Assembly: GCF_034424315.1 (NCBI RefSeq)
Contig: NZ_CP139972.1
Coordinates: 3,658,001 to 3,722,000 of the forward strand
Source: Chitinophaga sancti
Lineage (GTDB): Bacteria > Bacteroidota > Bacteroidia > Chitinophagales > Chitinophagaceae
Length of the DNA: 64,000 nucleotides
Direction of reading: 5' to 3'
Shown here in pieces: positions 44,779-53,743 of the stretch. Position 1 is the first letter of the stretch; each line of letters opens with the position of its first letter. Position numbers and translations under genes: made by a program. A model generated the notes under the pieces. The model searched no databases. It saw nothing but the letters and a program-made list of their open reading frames with translations, and was not told where the DNA came from.

Positions 44779-45642
44779 CTAATCGAGGTTTTTGTTCCGG
44801 AAGGCCATGGGTGTTTTTCCGGTTACTTTGGTAAAGAGCCTGGAGAAATAAGGATAGTCGTCGTAGCCTAATGTGGTTGCAATCTCTTTAATGGCCTGGT
44901 CGGAATGAACGAGTAATCGTTTTGCTTCGAGGATTACGCGTTGCTGAATATGATGAGATACGGAAAACCCGGTTGTATGCCTGACACATTCATTCAGATA
45001 AGGAATGGAGATATTAAGTTTTTTTGCGTAGGCTGCCGGACGTTTATCCTGGATGTAGTTGCGTTCTAATAAAGTCCTGAAAGACTTTGTAACTGTTTCA
45101 AATCTTCCGCCTTTGAGGCTTGATTGATTTTGGTCCAGGAATTGCGAAATGGATAATGCCACCAATGCATTGCAGCTATCTTTGATGCTTGCGTGAAATA
45201 GTTTATCTTCTTGTCTTTCCATGAATCGCATGCCTAAGGCTACTGCATCAGAAAGCAGGGAAACGGTTTCTTTCTTTAGGAGTATTGGTCTGGCGGGTGT
45301 GAGTTCTTCCAGTATTTCCAGGTATTCGGGATGGAGGTATTCATTGTTGATCGACCAAACGCAGACGGCTACATTTTCGAATGTGGTGATGCGATGCACC
45401 TGGTTAGGATGGAGATATATGAGGCTGGCGGGTTTGATATGGATCTTTTCAAAGTCGATCTCGATGGTGACTTTGCCTTTTTCAAGGAGGAAGAAGGAAT
45501 GGCCATCTTCACGATGTGCTCTTCCTGCTTCTTCTTTTTCTTTTGGGTTTAACTTTTCCACTAATAATTTTTCCATGGCAATACCGGAACCGAATTGATT
45601 CGCCATTGGATTGACTGGAATTGGTGCGCGTTTCTTAGCCAT
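44779..45642 (-). CDS. AraC-family regulator with cupin-type sensor
   Basis: A 287-residue regulator. The N-terminal cupin fold has GHSFFLLEKGKVTIEIDF and IYLHPNQVHRITTF. The C-terminal two-HTH domain contains YAKKLNISIPYLNECVRHTT and IKEIATTLGYDDYPYFSRLF, closing KVTGKTPMAFR. It precedes the FAD monooxygenase gene on the same strand, so is probably its regulator. The gene is separated from the SGNH hydrolase gene by 48 bp. Confidence 0.92.
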   Translation of the reverse strand: MAKKRAPIPVNPMANQFGSGIAMEKLLVEKLNPKEKEEAGRAHREDGHSFFLLEKGKVTIEIDFEKIHIKPASLIYLHPNQVHRITTFENVAVCVWSINNEYLHPEYLEILEELTPARPILLKKETVSLLSDAVALGMRFMERQEDKLFHASIKDSCNALVALSISQFLDQNQSSLKGGRFETVTKSFRTLLERNYIQDKRPAAYAKKLNISIPYLNECVRHTTGFSVSHHIQQRVILEAKRLLVHSDQAIKEIATTLGYDDYPYFSRLFTKVTGKTPMAFRNKNLD

Positions 45643-45690
45643 AGATCAAAGATAAGCCATCCACTCTTTCGAATGGAAGGCTTGCCAAGA

Positions 45691-48600
45691 TTATTGCTTT
45701 ACAAACTTGATCACTTTATAAACGCCTGTGGATTGCAGGTGCACGAAATGTACACCGGTGCTTAGCTTGTCTACACCGATGGATGCTCCGTACCCGGTTA
45801 ACTCTAATTGCCCTGAGGCATTATAGATCTTTATATTTGCATGGTCTTTGAGACCGTTGATATATAAGGTAGAGACAGCGGGATTGGGATATACGGTGAT
45901 TTCCTTGCTGACGATCTTTGCCATGCGTACACTATTTTCAACTTTTATTAATTTCCATTGACCACTGGTTTGATTGACATCTGTCCATTGTTGCACATTA
46001 CCACCATTTACTGTACTGAAATTGGATACCTCTACGAGTTTATTGCTATGTTTGGCGATGATCTTATAATAGTCGCTATCTAAGGGCACCATCGTGAATT
46101 GCTGATTTCCGCCGGCAACATAGGTCCATTGCTGTACATTGGCACCATCTGCTGTACTCACAGCGGATACATCCATTGACTTACCGGATTTGACACAGGT
46201 TATTGTATAAATATCATTGCCTAAATAGTTGAAGGTAAATTGTTGGTTGGAGCCTCCGTTATATTCCCATTGCTGGATGTTTGCACCATCTGCGGTTATC
46301 TGGCTATCATCTACATCCATATATAATTTACTATAGCGGTTCTGGAGATAGTAGTTACCTGCTATCAGTTTCACTTTTTTCAGTGTGTTGGTACTTTGAG
46401 CAAGGTTCACCAGTGGATCATTTGCGCCATCCAGCGGCGCGTATAGTTCCAGGCTTGATTTCAGCAGGTTGGCATCTACCATGGCGCTGATTTCTTCAGG
46501 TGTCATGCCTGAACGATGTAGCAGCAAGGTGCGGTAATTAGCAGTTGGTGCACTGGTGCCATTCAGGTCGAAGCTGGTGGTGACTATCTTTTCTGCAATG
46601 GAGCCTTGTAATACCTTATCAATGTATAAAAGCGTTTTCCCCATTGCATAGTAATGCGTAAGTGTTACTTTATGCCATTGGTTATCGGTTATTGTAGTTG
46701 TGCCTGAGATTCCGGGAGAATAATCCAGTTTACCGGAGACGTTAATCACTAATAGTTTTTGCCCGCTGACAGTGCTTAGTTCTGCCACCTGACCTGTTGC
46801 GGAGGTTTGGATGTCAAAAGCATAGGTAAAGGAATGGAGGATCTCTTCCGGTTTGATCTGTAATTTATAGCCGCTGGCAGGACTTAGATTTAAGGAGGTG
46901 CCATCGATGAAATAAGGTTGTGTCTTTCCTGCTTTTAGTGCATCAAATAAAGAGGGCACGATGGCGTATTCAAATTCAAGATGTCCGGCGTCATTGGGGT
47001 GCAGATCGTCGTATTTATAACCGGTAGCCCATTTGCCTGCTCCGTTATCAAGTGCGCCCAGGAGATTGATGCTCGCTACATTCCAGGAATGAATCAGGAG
47101 ATTCATTTGTTTGATGAAATTGTATTCGGCAGTTGTGTAATCTTCACGGCTGTAGCAATTGGTGATGATGGGTTCGATACCTTGTTGTCTTGCCTTATTG
47201 ATCAGGAGCTTCATGTTGTCCCGGAACTGATCAAAGATGGCCTGACCACCGGTGGTGATACCTTCATTTCCTAATGAGAGGGCGTAGATCACGTACTTAC
47301 TACAGAGTGGCAACAAGTCTTTATCCCAGCGGTTAATGACGCTGAGGGTACTGTTTCCAGGTACTGAGATATTGGATACATTCCAGGTTTGTCCTGTTCC
47401 GCTACTGGCTCTTGTGGTAAGCAACTGCGCATAGAGTTGTGCATAACCCTGGTTGTTCGTAGCACCGGTACCGGAGGGTACGGAGGAGCCCATGATGGCG
47501 ATACGGCTGGCTTCTTTTGTAGGGCAGTAAGGCTCGAAAGTGACAGGGTTCACCTGGTTTATTTTCAGGATGCCCAGGTAGCCGAAAGAACCTTCGTTCC
47601 GTGTAAGCGTCAGGTTTATCTGGCCATTGTCGTCAGGTATTATGATGTCTGATGTCAGGATGGTTTTTGTGTTGCCATTATTGCCGGAGCCTCCCAGATT
47701 TGTGCCGGAGGTTTGCAGGGTGCCATTGTAAAAAGTGGCGCCGGTGATTGCGTAGCCTGATACTCTTTTTTCAGGATCATTGCGGGTACCGAATGCACTG
47801 AATACGTAGCCTTTTGTTTTATCTAATCCCCTGATAGAAAGGCTGGATGAGGTGGAGGTGAAAAAGTAATCCTGTGTGGCGGTGTGGATGGCAAAATCAC
47901 CGAGTAAGCTGGCATCGGGAGATAATAAACCGCCATTGAGAATGCCGTTGGAAGAAAAACCGCTGGTGATTTTGATGGAGGCACCTGTGGATGCATTTGT
48001 TTTATCTACGAGGTTCACTTTGGCGGCGGTAGTGGCGATATTGGTAACATTGTTCCAGTAGTTGCCATTGATGTCAGGACTGGTGGTGATGTTGCCATTG
48101 GTGACATCGCTAGGACCGAAGTCGATGTAAGTTGTTTTTAAGGGCGTGATGGGCAGCCTGATTTCTTGAATTTTCAGGACACCGATATAGGCGAAGGAAC
48201 CTGTTTCCCGTTTGACGGTGATGGCGATCTGGCCTTTGGCATCTGGTGCAATGGTACTGGTGGTGAGGATCGTACTGTTATTACCGTTATAACCGGTGCC
48301 GCCGAGGTTTGTGCCGGAAGTCTGGAGGGTAGCGCTGTAAGTATTGCTGCCTGTTAATGTATAGTTTGATTTGCGGACTTCAGGATCATTTCGGGTACCA
48401 AAGAAATAGAAGATGTAACCTTTGCTGACGTCGAGACCTTTGATGATAAAGCTGGCAGAATTATCTGTGTAGAAATAATCCTGCGTGGCGGTGTTGATAG
48501 CGATATCGTTCAACAGGGAGGTGCCGGGAGACAGCAGGCCTCCGTTGTTGATGCCATTGGAGCTGAATCCGGCCGTGATGTTGATGAGGGCACCGGAGGA

Positions 48601-48810
48601 GGTGTTTTTGTCTGTTAAGAGGTATACCGAAGCAGCGGAGGTGCTGGTATTTGTGATGTTGTTCCAGTAGTTGCCATTTACGTCAGGGCTGGTAGTGATG
48701 TTGCCGTTGGTGGCATCATTGGGTCCGAAGTCCAGGTAGAAGGTTCGGGTGGTCTGAGCGTAGGTGGAAATGGAACATAGGAGGAATAAGAGATAGCGTA
48801 GTTTTTTCAT
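45691..48810 (-). CDS. Secreted multidomain SGNH hydrolase with ricin-type lectin and T9SS tail
   Basis: A 1,039-residue exported protein. The signal peptide ends TYAQ. Two tandem about 200-residue copies follow, each starting DFGPxDxTNGNITTSPDxNG (about 28-225 and 228-425). The SGNH hydrolase has block I GSSVPSG (Ser443) and DDLHPNDAGH (Asp601/His604), with the other blocks in between. A LamG-like jelly roll follows at about 640-790. A ricin B-type lectin with three QQWxxxGGSNQQF repeats (about 850-960) is next, then a type A sorting domain (VYPNPAVSTLYINGL). It is most likely an extracellular esterase acting on plant or fungal polysaccharide; the substrate is inferred. Confidence 0.9.
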   Translation of the reverse strand: MKKLRYLLFLLCSISTYAQTTRTFYLDFGPNDATNGNITTSPDVNGNYWNNITNTSTSAASVYLLTDKNTSSGALINITAGFSSNGINNGGLLSPGTSLLNDIAINTATQDYFYTDNSASFIIKGLDVSKGYIFYFFGTRNDPEVRKSNYTLTGSNTYSATLQTSGTNLGGTGYNGNNSTILTTSTIAPDAKGQIAITVKRETGSFAYIGVLKIQEIRLPITPLKTTYIDFGPSDVTNGNITTSPDINGNYWNNVTNIATTAAKVNLVDKTNASTGASIKITSGFSSNGILNGGLLSPDASLLGDFAIHTATQDYFFTSTSSSLSIRGLDKTKGYVFSAFGTRNDPEKRVSGYAITGATFYNGTLQTSGTNLGGSGNNGNTKTILTSDIIIPDDNGQINLTLTRNEGSFGYLGILKINQVNPVTFEPYCPTKEASRIAIMGSSVPSGTGATNNQGYAQLYAQLLTTRASSGTGQTWNVSNISVPGNSTLSVINRWDKDLLPLCSKYVIYALSLGNEGITTGGQAIFDQFRDNMKLLINKARQQGIEPIITNCYSREDYTTAEYNFIKQMNLLIHSWNVASINLLGALDNGAGKWATGYKYDDLHPNDAGHLEFEYAIVPSLFDALKAGKTQPYFIDGTSLNLSPASGYKLQIKPEEILHSFTYAFDIQTSATGQVAELSTVSGQKLLVINVSGKLDYSPGISGTTTITDNQWHKVTLTHYYAMGKTLLYIDKVLQGSIAEKIVTTSFDLNGTSAPTANYRTLLLHRSGMTPEEISAMVDANLLKSSLELYAPLDGANDPLVNLAQSTNTLKKVKLIAGNYYLQNRYSKLYMDVDDSQITADGANIQQWEYNGGSNQQFTFNYLGNDIYTITCVKSGKSMDVSAVSTADGANVQQWTYVAGGNQQFTMVPLDSDYYKIIAKHSNKLVEVSNFSTVNGGNVQQWTDVNQTSGQWKLIKVENSVRMAKIVSKEITVYPNPAVSTLYINGLKDHANIKIYNASGQLELTGYGASIGVDKLSTGVHFVHLQSTGVYKVIKFVKQ

Positions 48811-48926
48811 CGGTTTTCATTTTGTGGGAAAGGGAATTGGGTTGAGAGCATATAGGCACCGGAGCGACATTGGGTGCGGAATGGTAAGTTACCGCAAATT
48901 TTGATATAAATACCCCATTCCTTTTA

Positions 48927-48957
48927 TTGATGAACCGCCCATTCTTTCCTCTCTTTG
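48927..48957 (+). promoter_or_regulatory. Promoter upstream of amidohydrolase gene
   Basis: TTG (48927-48929), a 20-bp spacer, then TCTCTTTG (48950-48957), which matches TAnnTTTG except at position 2. The ATG follows 16 nt later. Confidence 0.5.
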
Positions 48958-48973
48958 CATAAAACCACTGACA

Positions 48974-49948
48974 ATGAGAATAGTAACCTTAGAGGAGCAC
49001 GCTTCCTTCCCGGAAATGAGCGCCTACCTTCCTGAAAGTATATTGAAAGAAAGACGCTCCTTAGGGCTGATGCAGGATAAACTGGCAGACATTACAGGTG
49101 AACGTTTAAATTCTATGCAAGCAACTGGTATTACCACCCAGGTGTTATCAGTAGAAAACACCGATGTATACCTGCTACCTGGTAAGGAGGCGGCCAATTT
49201 TGCGGCAAAGTACAATGATCTGCTAGCGGAGAAAATAAAGGATCACCCGGCATCTTTTACTGCATTTGCCGTGCTGCCAGTCACCAGCCCCGAAGCTGCT
49301 GCTGATGAACTGGAACGCACTGTAAAAACTTATGGATTTAAGGGTGCAATGATCAAAGGCACCATCAATGGAGCGTTCCTGGATGCACCTAAATTTGCGC
49401 CTATTTTGGAGCGGGCAGCGCAACTTGGGGTACCGATCTATATTCACCCCGGAATACCGCCCCAGGAGGTTATAAATGCCTATTACAGCAATGTAGGGGA
49501 TAGCACAGGGCCTAATGAAGCCATTGCCTGTTACGGCTGGGGATGGCATTCAGAAACCGCGATCCATATTTTGCGCTTATTGGCCGCGGGTATCTTTGAT
49601 AAATATCCAGGATTAAAGATCATCATCGGGCATATGGGTGAAATGCTGCCAATGATGTGGTCCAGGGCCAATAATGTTTTCAAACCCGGTGTGGCAGGTA
49701 AGAACCAGCGTACGCTTGCCGACACGTTCAGGGAACAACTGTTTATTACGACCAGCGGTATTTTTACACCGGCGCCTTTACAGCTTGCCATTGATACGAT
49801 CGGTATTGACAATATCATGTTCTCCATAGATTATCCTTTTAGTACGAATCAAATGGGGCTTGATTTTTTAAATAATCTTCAGTTACCTGCTGAGCAGTTA
49901 GCAAAAATTGCTCACTTAAATGCGGATAAGCTGCTGGGTCTTAAATAG
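48974..49948 (+). CDS. Amidohydrolase (ACMSD-like metal-dependent decarboxylase)
   Basis: A 324-residue TIM-barrel amidohydrolase_2 protein. MRIVTLEEHASFPE is the family opening (the E-x-H in place of H-x-H). Metal ligands continue with YIHPGIPPQE (His), KIIIGHMGEMLP (His) and NIMFSIDYPFST (Asp). Closest in type to 2,3-dihydroxybenzoate decarboxylase and ACMSD. A role in aromatic acid breakdown is inferred. An AraC regulator gene follows after 23 bp, probably in the same operon. Confidence 0.88.
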   Translation: MRIVTLEEHASFPEMSAYLPESILKERRSLGLMQDKLADITGERLNSMQATGITTQVLSVENTDVYLLPGKEAANFAAKYNDLLAEKIKDHPASFTAFAVLPVTSPEAAADELERTVKTYGFKGAMIKGTINGAFLDAPKFAPILERAAQLGVPIYIHPGIPPQEVINAYYSNVGDSTGPNEAIACYGWGWHSETAIHILRLLAAGIFDKYPGLKIIIGHMGEMLPMMWSRANNVFKPGVAGKNQRTLADTFREQLFITTSGIFTPAPLQLAIDTIGIDNIMFSIDYPFSTNQMGLDFLNNLQLPAEQLAKIAHLNADKLLGLK

Positions 49949-49971
49949 GTAAGAAACAGTATTTTTGCTGT

Positions 49972-50823
49972 ATGAACAGCGTTCCGGTCAGCAAACTACA
50001 GGATAGAAGTAATCTGGGATTTCAGTTGGTACCGTCGGCCAAAGAAGAAGCCACTTACCAGCAATCTAAAGATTTAGGCGCACACAGGGATGACCATTAT
50101 ATCTTCTTCATTACGCTAGAGGGCTCAGGTTATACAGTTGTAGATTTTCAGGAGAAAACTGTTGGTCCAAATACGCTCTATTACATCCTGCCAGACCAAA
50201 TACACTATCGCATTATCACAAAGAAAGCAAAGGGATGGTACTTAGCTGCCGATCCGGCTATAGTCGATCCTGCCTGCAGAGATGTAATTGAAAGCTGGTC
50301 GGGATTCCAGGAACCACTTACCTTAAGTGCGGAAGAGATTAAAGATTACGATATGCTGTTGGGGATTTTATATCGGCAGGCCTATGAGCAGGAGAGCAGT
50401 ATTTCTGTGCTGCATTCATTGCTACGTTCTTTTTTTGAAATGGCCGCAGTTACTATTCAACGACATGCCAAAGCGGAAGCAAATAATTCAAGGTCAGCGA
50501 TTTTATCTATGCAGTTTAAAAAACTGCTGAATGAAAATATCAAGGAATTTAAAAGCCCGGCGGATTATGCGAAGATGCTTCACATTTCAGCGCCATATCT
50601 GAATGAGGCATTGAAAAAGACAACCGGTTCTACTGTTTCTTTCTGGATAAAATATAAAATACTGACGGAGGCAAAGCGTCTCCTATATTTTACGGACCTG
50701 AATGTAAAACAGATTGCAGAAGAATTAGGATTTGATAATCATTCCTATTTCTCGCATATCTTTTACAAAGAGACGGGTATGACAGCGCTGACTTTTCGCA
50801 GGCAATCCAGGGAAAGAGAATAA
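49972..50823 (+). CDS. AraC-family transcriptional regulator
   Basis: A 283-residue AraC regulator with an N-terminal cupin (ITLEGSGYTVVDFQEKTVGP, YYILPDQIHYRI). The C-terminal double HTH has YAKMLHISAPYLNEALKKTT and VKQIAEELGFDNHSYFSHIF, ending in TGMTALTFR. It is 23 bp downstream of the amidohydrolase and presumably regulates it. Confidence 0.92.
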   Translation: MNSVPVSKLQDRSNLGFQLVPSAKEEATYQQSKDLGAHRDDHYIFFITLEGSGYTVVDFQEKTVGPNTLYYILPDQIHYRIITKKAKGWYLAADPAIVDPACRDVIESWSGFQEPLTLSAEEIKDYDMLLGILYRQAYEQESSISVLHSLLRSFFEMAAVTIQRHAKAEANNSRSAILSMQFKKLLNENIKEFKSPADYAKMLHISAPYLNEALKKTTGSTVSFWIKYKILTEAKRLLYFTDLNVKQIAEELGFDNHSYFSHIFYKETGMTALTFRRQSRERE

Positions 50824-50827
50824 GCAT

Positions 50828-51199
50828 TTATGCTTTTACGAATTCCCCTTTTTTCTCTGCGACCATATTACCCCATCCCAGTATGGCATTCAGCAGGGGC
50901 GTGCAGGATTTACCAAACTCCGTTAAGCTATACACCACTTTCAAGGGCGGCTTTTTGCCATACACTTTCTTTTCGATCAACTCGTCCGCCTCCAGTTGTT
51001 TTAATTGTATGCTCAATGTTCTTTCTGTCACTCCCGGCAATGCTTTTCTCAATTCGTTGTACCGCTTCTCTTCATCTTTCAAATGATACAATATAACAGC
51101 CTTCCACTTCCCTCCTACCAGATCCATTGCTACACTTACTGTACAGGGATATAATTTATTGTTGACCTTTATAAAATCACTTTGACATTCTATATCCAT
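50828..51199 (-). CDS. HxlR-family winged-helix regulator
   Basis: A 123-residue HxlR repressor: VSVAMDLVGGKWKAVILYHL, RYNELRKALPGVTERTLSIQ and LKQLEADELIEKKVYGKKPP. Cysteines are at positions 4, 18 and 106. The Cys18 position near the start of the winged helix is where redox or aldehyde-sensing members such as HypR and YodB have their reactive Cys; that comparison is inference. It is divergent from the NmrA-like gene with a perfect dyad in between. Confidence 0.92.
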   Translation of the reverse strand: MDIECQSDFIKVNNKLYPCTVSVAMDLVGGKWKAVILYHLKDEEKRYNELRKALPGVTERTLSIQLKQLEADELIEKKVYGKKPPLKVVYSLTEFGKSCTPLLNAILGWGNMVAEKKGEFVKA

Positions 51200-51216
51200 A
51201 ACATCTTTTTTATAGG

Positions 51217-51234
51217 ACTATCCTAATGGATAGT
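51217..51234. promoter_or_regulatory. HxlR operator-like dyad
   Basis: ACTATCC-TAAT-GGATAGT is a perfect 7+4+7 palindrome between the divergent HxlR and NmrA genes, overlapping the start side of the NmrA promoter. Confidence 0.7.
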
Positions 51235-51236
51235 TA

Positions 51237-51267
51237 TTGCAAATTTATCGAAGCCCCAATAGTTTTG
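51237..51267 (+). promoter_or_regulatory. Promoter upstream of NmrA-like gene
   Basis: TTG (51237-51239), a 20-bp spacer, then a perfect -7 box TAGTTTTG (51260-51267). ATG is 18 nt further on. The dyad at 51217 ends three bases before the TTG, so a bound repressor would block it. Confidence 0.7.
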
Positions 51268-51285
51268 CAACTATAAATTTTACAT

Positions 51286-52230
51286 ATGGGAGAGGATAAA
51301 CCGCTCATTACCATCGTTGGGATTATGGGCAAACAAGGTCGTAGTGCTGCACATACATTGCTGGAGAGTGGACGTTTTCGGGTACGGGGTATTACGCGTC
51401 GTGTAGACTCACCGGAGGCATTGCATCTGATAGAAAAAGGTGCAGAACTGGTGCGTATACCACTTGATCTGGGATATCAGCATGCATTTGAAAAAGCATT
51501 CCATGGTTCGGCAGGTGTTTTCCTCATGACACCGGGTATTGTACCACCACAAACACATGAGTTTGAATTAGGGAAAGAACTGGCAGACGCAGCGGTGGCT
51601 GCAGGTGTACAACATATTGTATTCAGTAGCCTGGAGCATGTAGATAAAATTACAGGAGGAAAAAAGTTTGCACCACATTTTACGGATAAGGCGAATGTAG
51701 CTGCCTATATCAGTACGCTTCCTGTGCAAAGTACATTTATCCAGATGGCATTTTTTTATACCAATTTACTGGAGTTTTATCCACCTGTTGTAAAAGGTGA
51801 TACACTTGTATTTCCGATCTATCTGCCAAAGGACTTCCGTGCGCCATTTGTAGATCCACTGACGGCTACAGGTCCGGCAGTACTGGAGATATTTTCTAAC
51901 CCGGAGAAGTATGCAGGAAAGACTTTGCCGGTGATTGGGGATATTATTTCACCACAGGAAATGGTAGATGCCTTTGTGAAAGTAACAGGGAAGAAAGCGG
52001 TATATGGTGATGCTTATTCAAGAGAGAATTTTCTGCAACTGATGCCTGCATTTGGTGAGAATGAGTTGCTGGTAGATGAGATCCTTGGGATGGCGGAGTA
52101 TGCAGTTGAATATGGTTACTATAGTAAAGCGCGTGATTTGAACTGGAGCCGTGAGATTAATCCGGATAGTGTAACCTGGGAACAGTTCCTGCGGAATAGT
52201 GGTTGGCAGGGGCAGCAGGTTTCATTTTAA
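51286..52230 (+). CDS. NmrA-like NAD(P)H-binding protein
   Basis: A 314-residue atypical SDR. The dinucleotide-binding motif is ITIVGIMGKQGRSAAHTLLE with RGITRR. Also VFLMTPGIVPP, HIVFSSLEHVDKITGG, and FIQMAFFYTNLLEFYPPV. Members sense NAD(P)H or act as quinone reductases. It is probably a stress or quinone-inducible enzyme under the divergent HxlR regulator. The gene ends just before a complex palindromic region. Confidence 0.87.
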   Translation: MGEDKPLITIVGIMGKQGRSAAHTLLESGRFRVRGITRRVDSPEALHLIEKGAELVRIPLDLGYQHAFEKAFHGSAGVFLMTPGIVPPQTHEFELGKELADAAVAAGVQHIVFSSLEHVDKITGGKKFAPHFTDKANVAAYISTLPVQSTFIQMAFFYTNLLEFYPPVVKGDTLVFPIYLPKDFRAPFVDPLTATGPAVLEIFSNPEKYAGKTLPVIGDIISPQEMVDAFVKVTGKKAVYGDAYSRENFLQLMPAFGENELLVDEILGMAEYAVEYGYYSKARDLNWSREINPDSVTWEQFLRNSGWQGQQVSF

Positions 52231-52339
52231 TCATAAGGGCTGATTAAAAAGTAAAATGAAGGCGCTGGGAATTGCGAAAAGCCATTTCGCCTCCATCACC
52301 CCACCCGAGAGGGGATACCCTTTTTAGTCAGCACCTTAT
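52221..52339. repeat. Nested palindromes after NmrA-like gene
   Basis: ATAAGGGCTGATTAAAAAG (52233-52251) pairs with CTTTTTAGTCAGCACCTTAT (52320-52339), with one bulge. A second arrangement pairs TTCATTTTA (52221-52229, containing the gene's last codons) with TAAAATGAA (52252-52260). The two stems overlap and cannot form together. Confidence 0.55.
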
Positions 52340-52633
52340 TCCTCAAGTTGTGTTCGATGTTTCCCCAATTTGTGCCCCACATATGTAGCCTATTCGCAAA
52401 AATGCAATTCTTTGATTTTTACTCATTTGGATAGTTATTCATTCGTTCGATCCCGCTTTTTCACCGTGGAAATTCACATGTAAGTAATCTATTATGCAAG
52501 AATAGGCACCGTTTATCATCTGTTGATTATCAATCCTATCCTATTTTTTGTGCCATATACGGCATACTTATTGGCTAATTCCTCAATGCGTTTTTTTCCC
52601 ATATATTTCTATTTGTAAATATTAACTAGAACT
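52340..52633. other. Intergenic region upstream of sigma-like gene
   Basis: This AT-rich stretch has no gene. TCTATTTG (52608-52615) is a possible -7 box 18 nt before the sigma-like ATG, with one mismatch to TAnnTTTG. Confidence 0.35.
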
Positions 52634-53743
52634 ATGCTACATCAACTTGCAAATTTGCCAGACAATGAGCTCATGGCCAGAGCAAGAAAATTGAAAGATG
52701 AGGAAGCAGCAGGAATTTTACTGGAGAGATATAGCCATTTGCTGGCAGTAGTGTCCTTACCATCTTTGAATAACTACGATAACACCCCTGACGAATTTTT
52801 CCCTTCTCTTTTAAAGAGGTTGTTTAAGAGTCTGCAGACACAGACTATCCCCAAAATAGGCGAATGGATGCAATTCTTCATCAAGTCACAAGGCAACAGG
52901 GAAGCGAGGAATACGTATTATTTCCCTACTTCCGCATCCAGCGATATTACCCGGCTTGAGAATAAGGTAGAGAAAGCGAACAACAATCTGATGCAGCGAA
53001 AAGAATTGACTGTGACGATGAAAACAGCGTTTGACGACCTGGAAACATCTCATAAAGAGATTCTGAAAGAGTTTTATTTTGATCAGAAGACTTTTGCTGA
53101 AATAGCGGCGGATAGAGAGTATACGATGGATAAGATCAGGAAAATGATTAAACGGTCTAAACAGGAACTGGCCTCTCTTATTTTGGAGAAACTGGAATAT
53201 GCGAAAATCAATAAGTATACAAGTCCTACAGAGGAAGAACAGGCGCCTATACTGGTAATAGAAAATGAAGTACCTAAGAAAAAGAAAAAAGGGCCGGCAT
53301 CATCTGTGAAAAGTGCAGCTCCCAGGAAACAGAAACAAAGCAATGAATCAGCGGAACCTGCGTTGGTGCTGATTTCTGCTAAATCAGCCATCATAGCACG
53401 GGAGCAACCAACAGCTAAACTGATTGCTGTGGAAGAAGGAACCGCCACAGCTACTATGATGGTAGCGGTAGAAGCAGCTGCTATGATTGTAGCTGAGGAA
53501 AAAGAAGCAACTGCTCCTACTATGATGGTGGCTGTACAACCAGTTGAAGCAATTCAGCCAATAAAGCAGGGGCCGGCTTTAGTATTAGTCTCTACCAACG
53601 CAACAACACAAACAGCATCCCCGGCTTCGGTCCAGGAAACAGGCATTTCAACCAATCAGGAAAAAGATTTAAACCAAGGATATGCAACCTCTCGAAAACA
53701 AGGACAAGATATTCAAGATCTTCAGCAAGGTTCGTTGTTTTAG
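52634..53743 (+). CDS. Sigma-70-like (ECF-type) factor with long low-complexity tail
   Basis: A 369-residue protein. Residues 1-95 look like a degenerate sigma region 2 (NELMARARKLKDEEAAGILL, then PDEFFPSLLKRLFKSL and WMQFFIKSQGNREARN). A region 4 helix-turn-helix follows at about 135-185: DDLETSHKEILKEFYFDQKT, FAEIAADREYTMDKIRKMIK. The last about 170 residues are Ala/Val/Glu-rich and low-complexity, with near repeats such as TMMVAVEAAAMIVAEEKEA and TMMVAVQPVEA. That tail is not part of normal ECF sigma factors. It overlaps the next gene by 62 bp in another frame, so the pair is translationally coupled. Confidence 0.75.
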   Translation: MLHQLANLPDNELMARARKLKDEEAAGILLERYSHLLAVVSLPSLNNYDNTPDEFFPSLLKRLFKSLQTQTIPKIGEWMQFFIKSQGNREARNTYYFPTSASSDITRLENKVEKANNNLMQRKELTVTMKTAFDDLETSHKEILKEFYFDQKTFAEIAADREYTMDKIRKMIKRSKQELASLILEKLEYAKINKYTSPTEEEQAPILVIENEVPKKKKKGPASSVKSAAPRKQKQSNESAEPALVLISAKSAIIAREQPTAKLIAVEEGTATATMMVAVEAAAMIVAEEKEATAPTMMVAVQPVEAIQPIKQGPALVLVSTNATTQTASPASVQETGISTNQEKDLNQGYATSRKQGQDIQDLQQGSLF

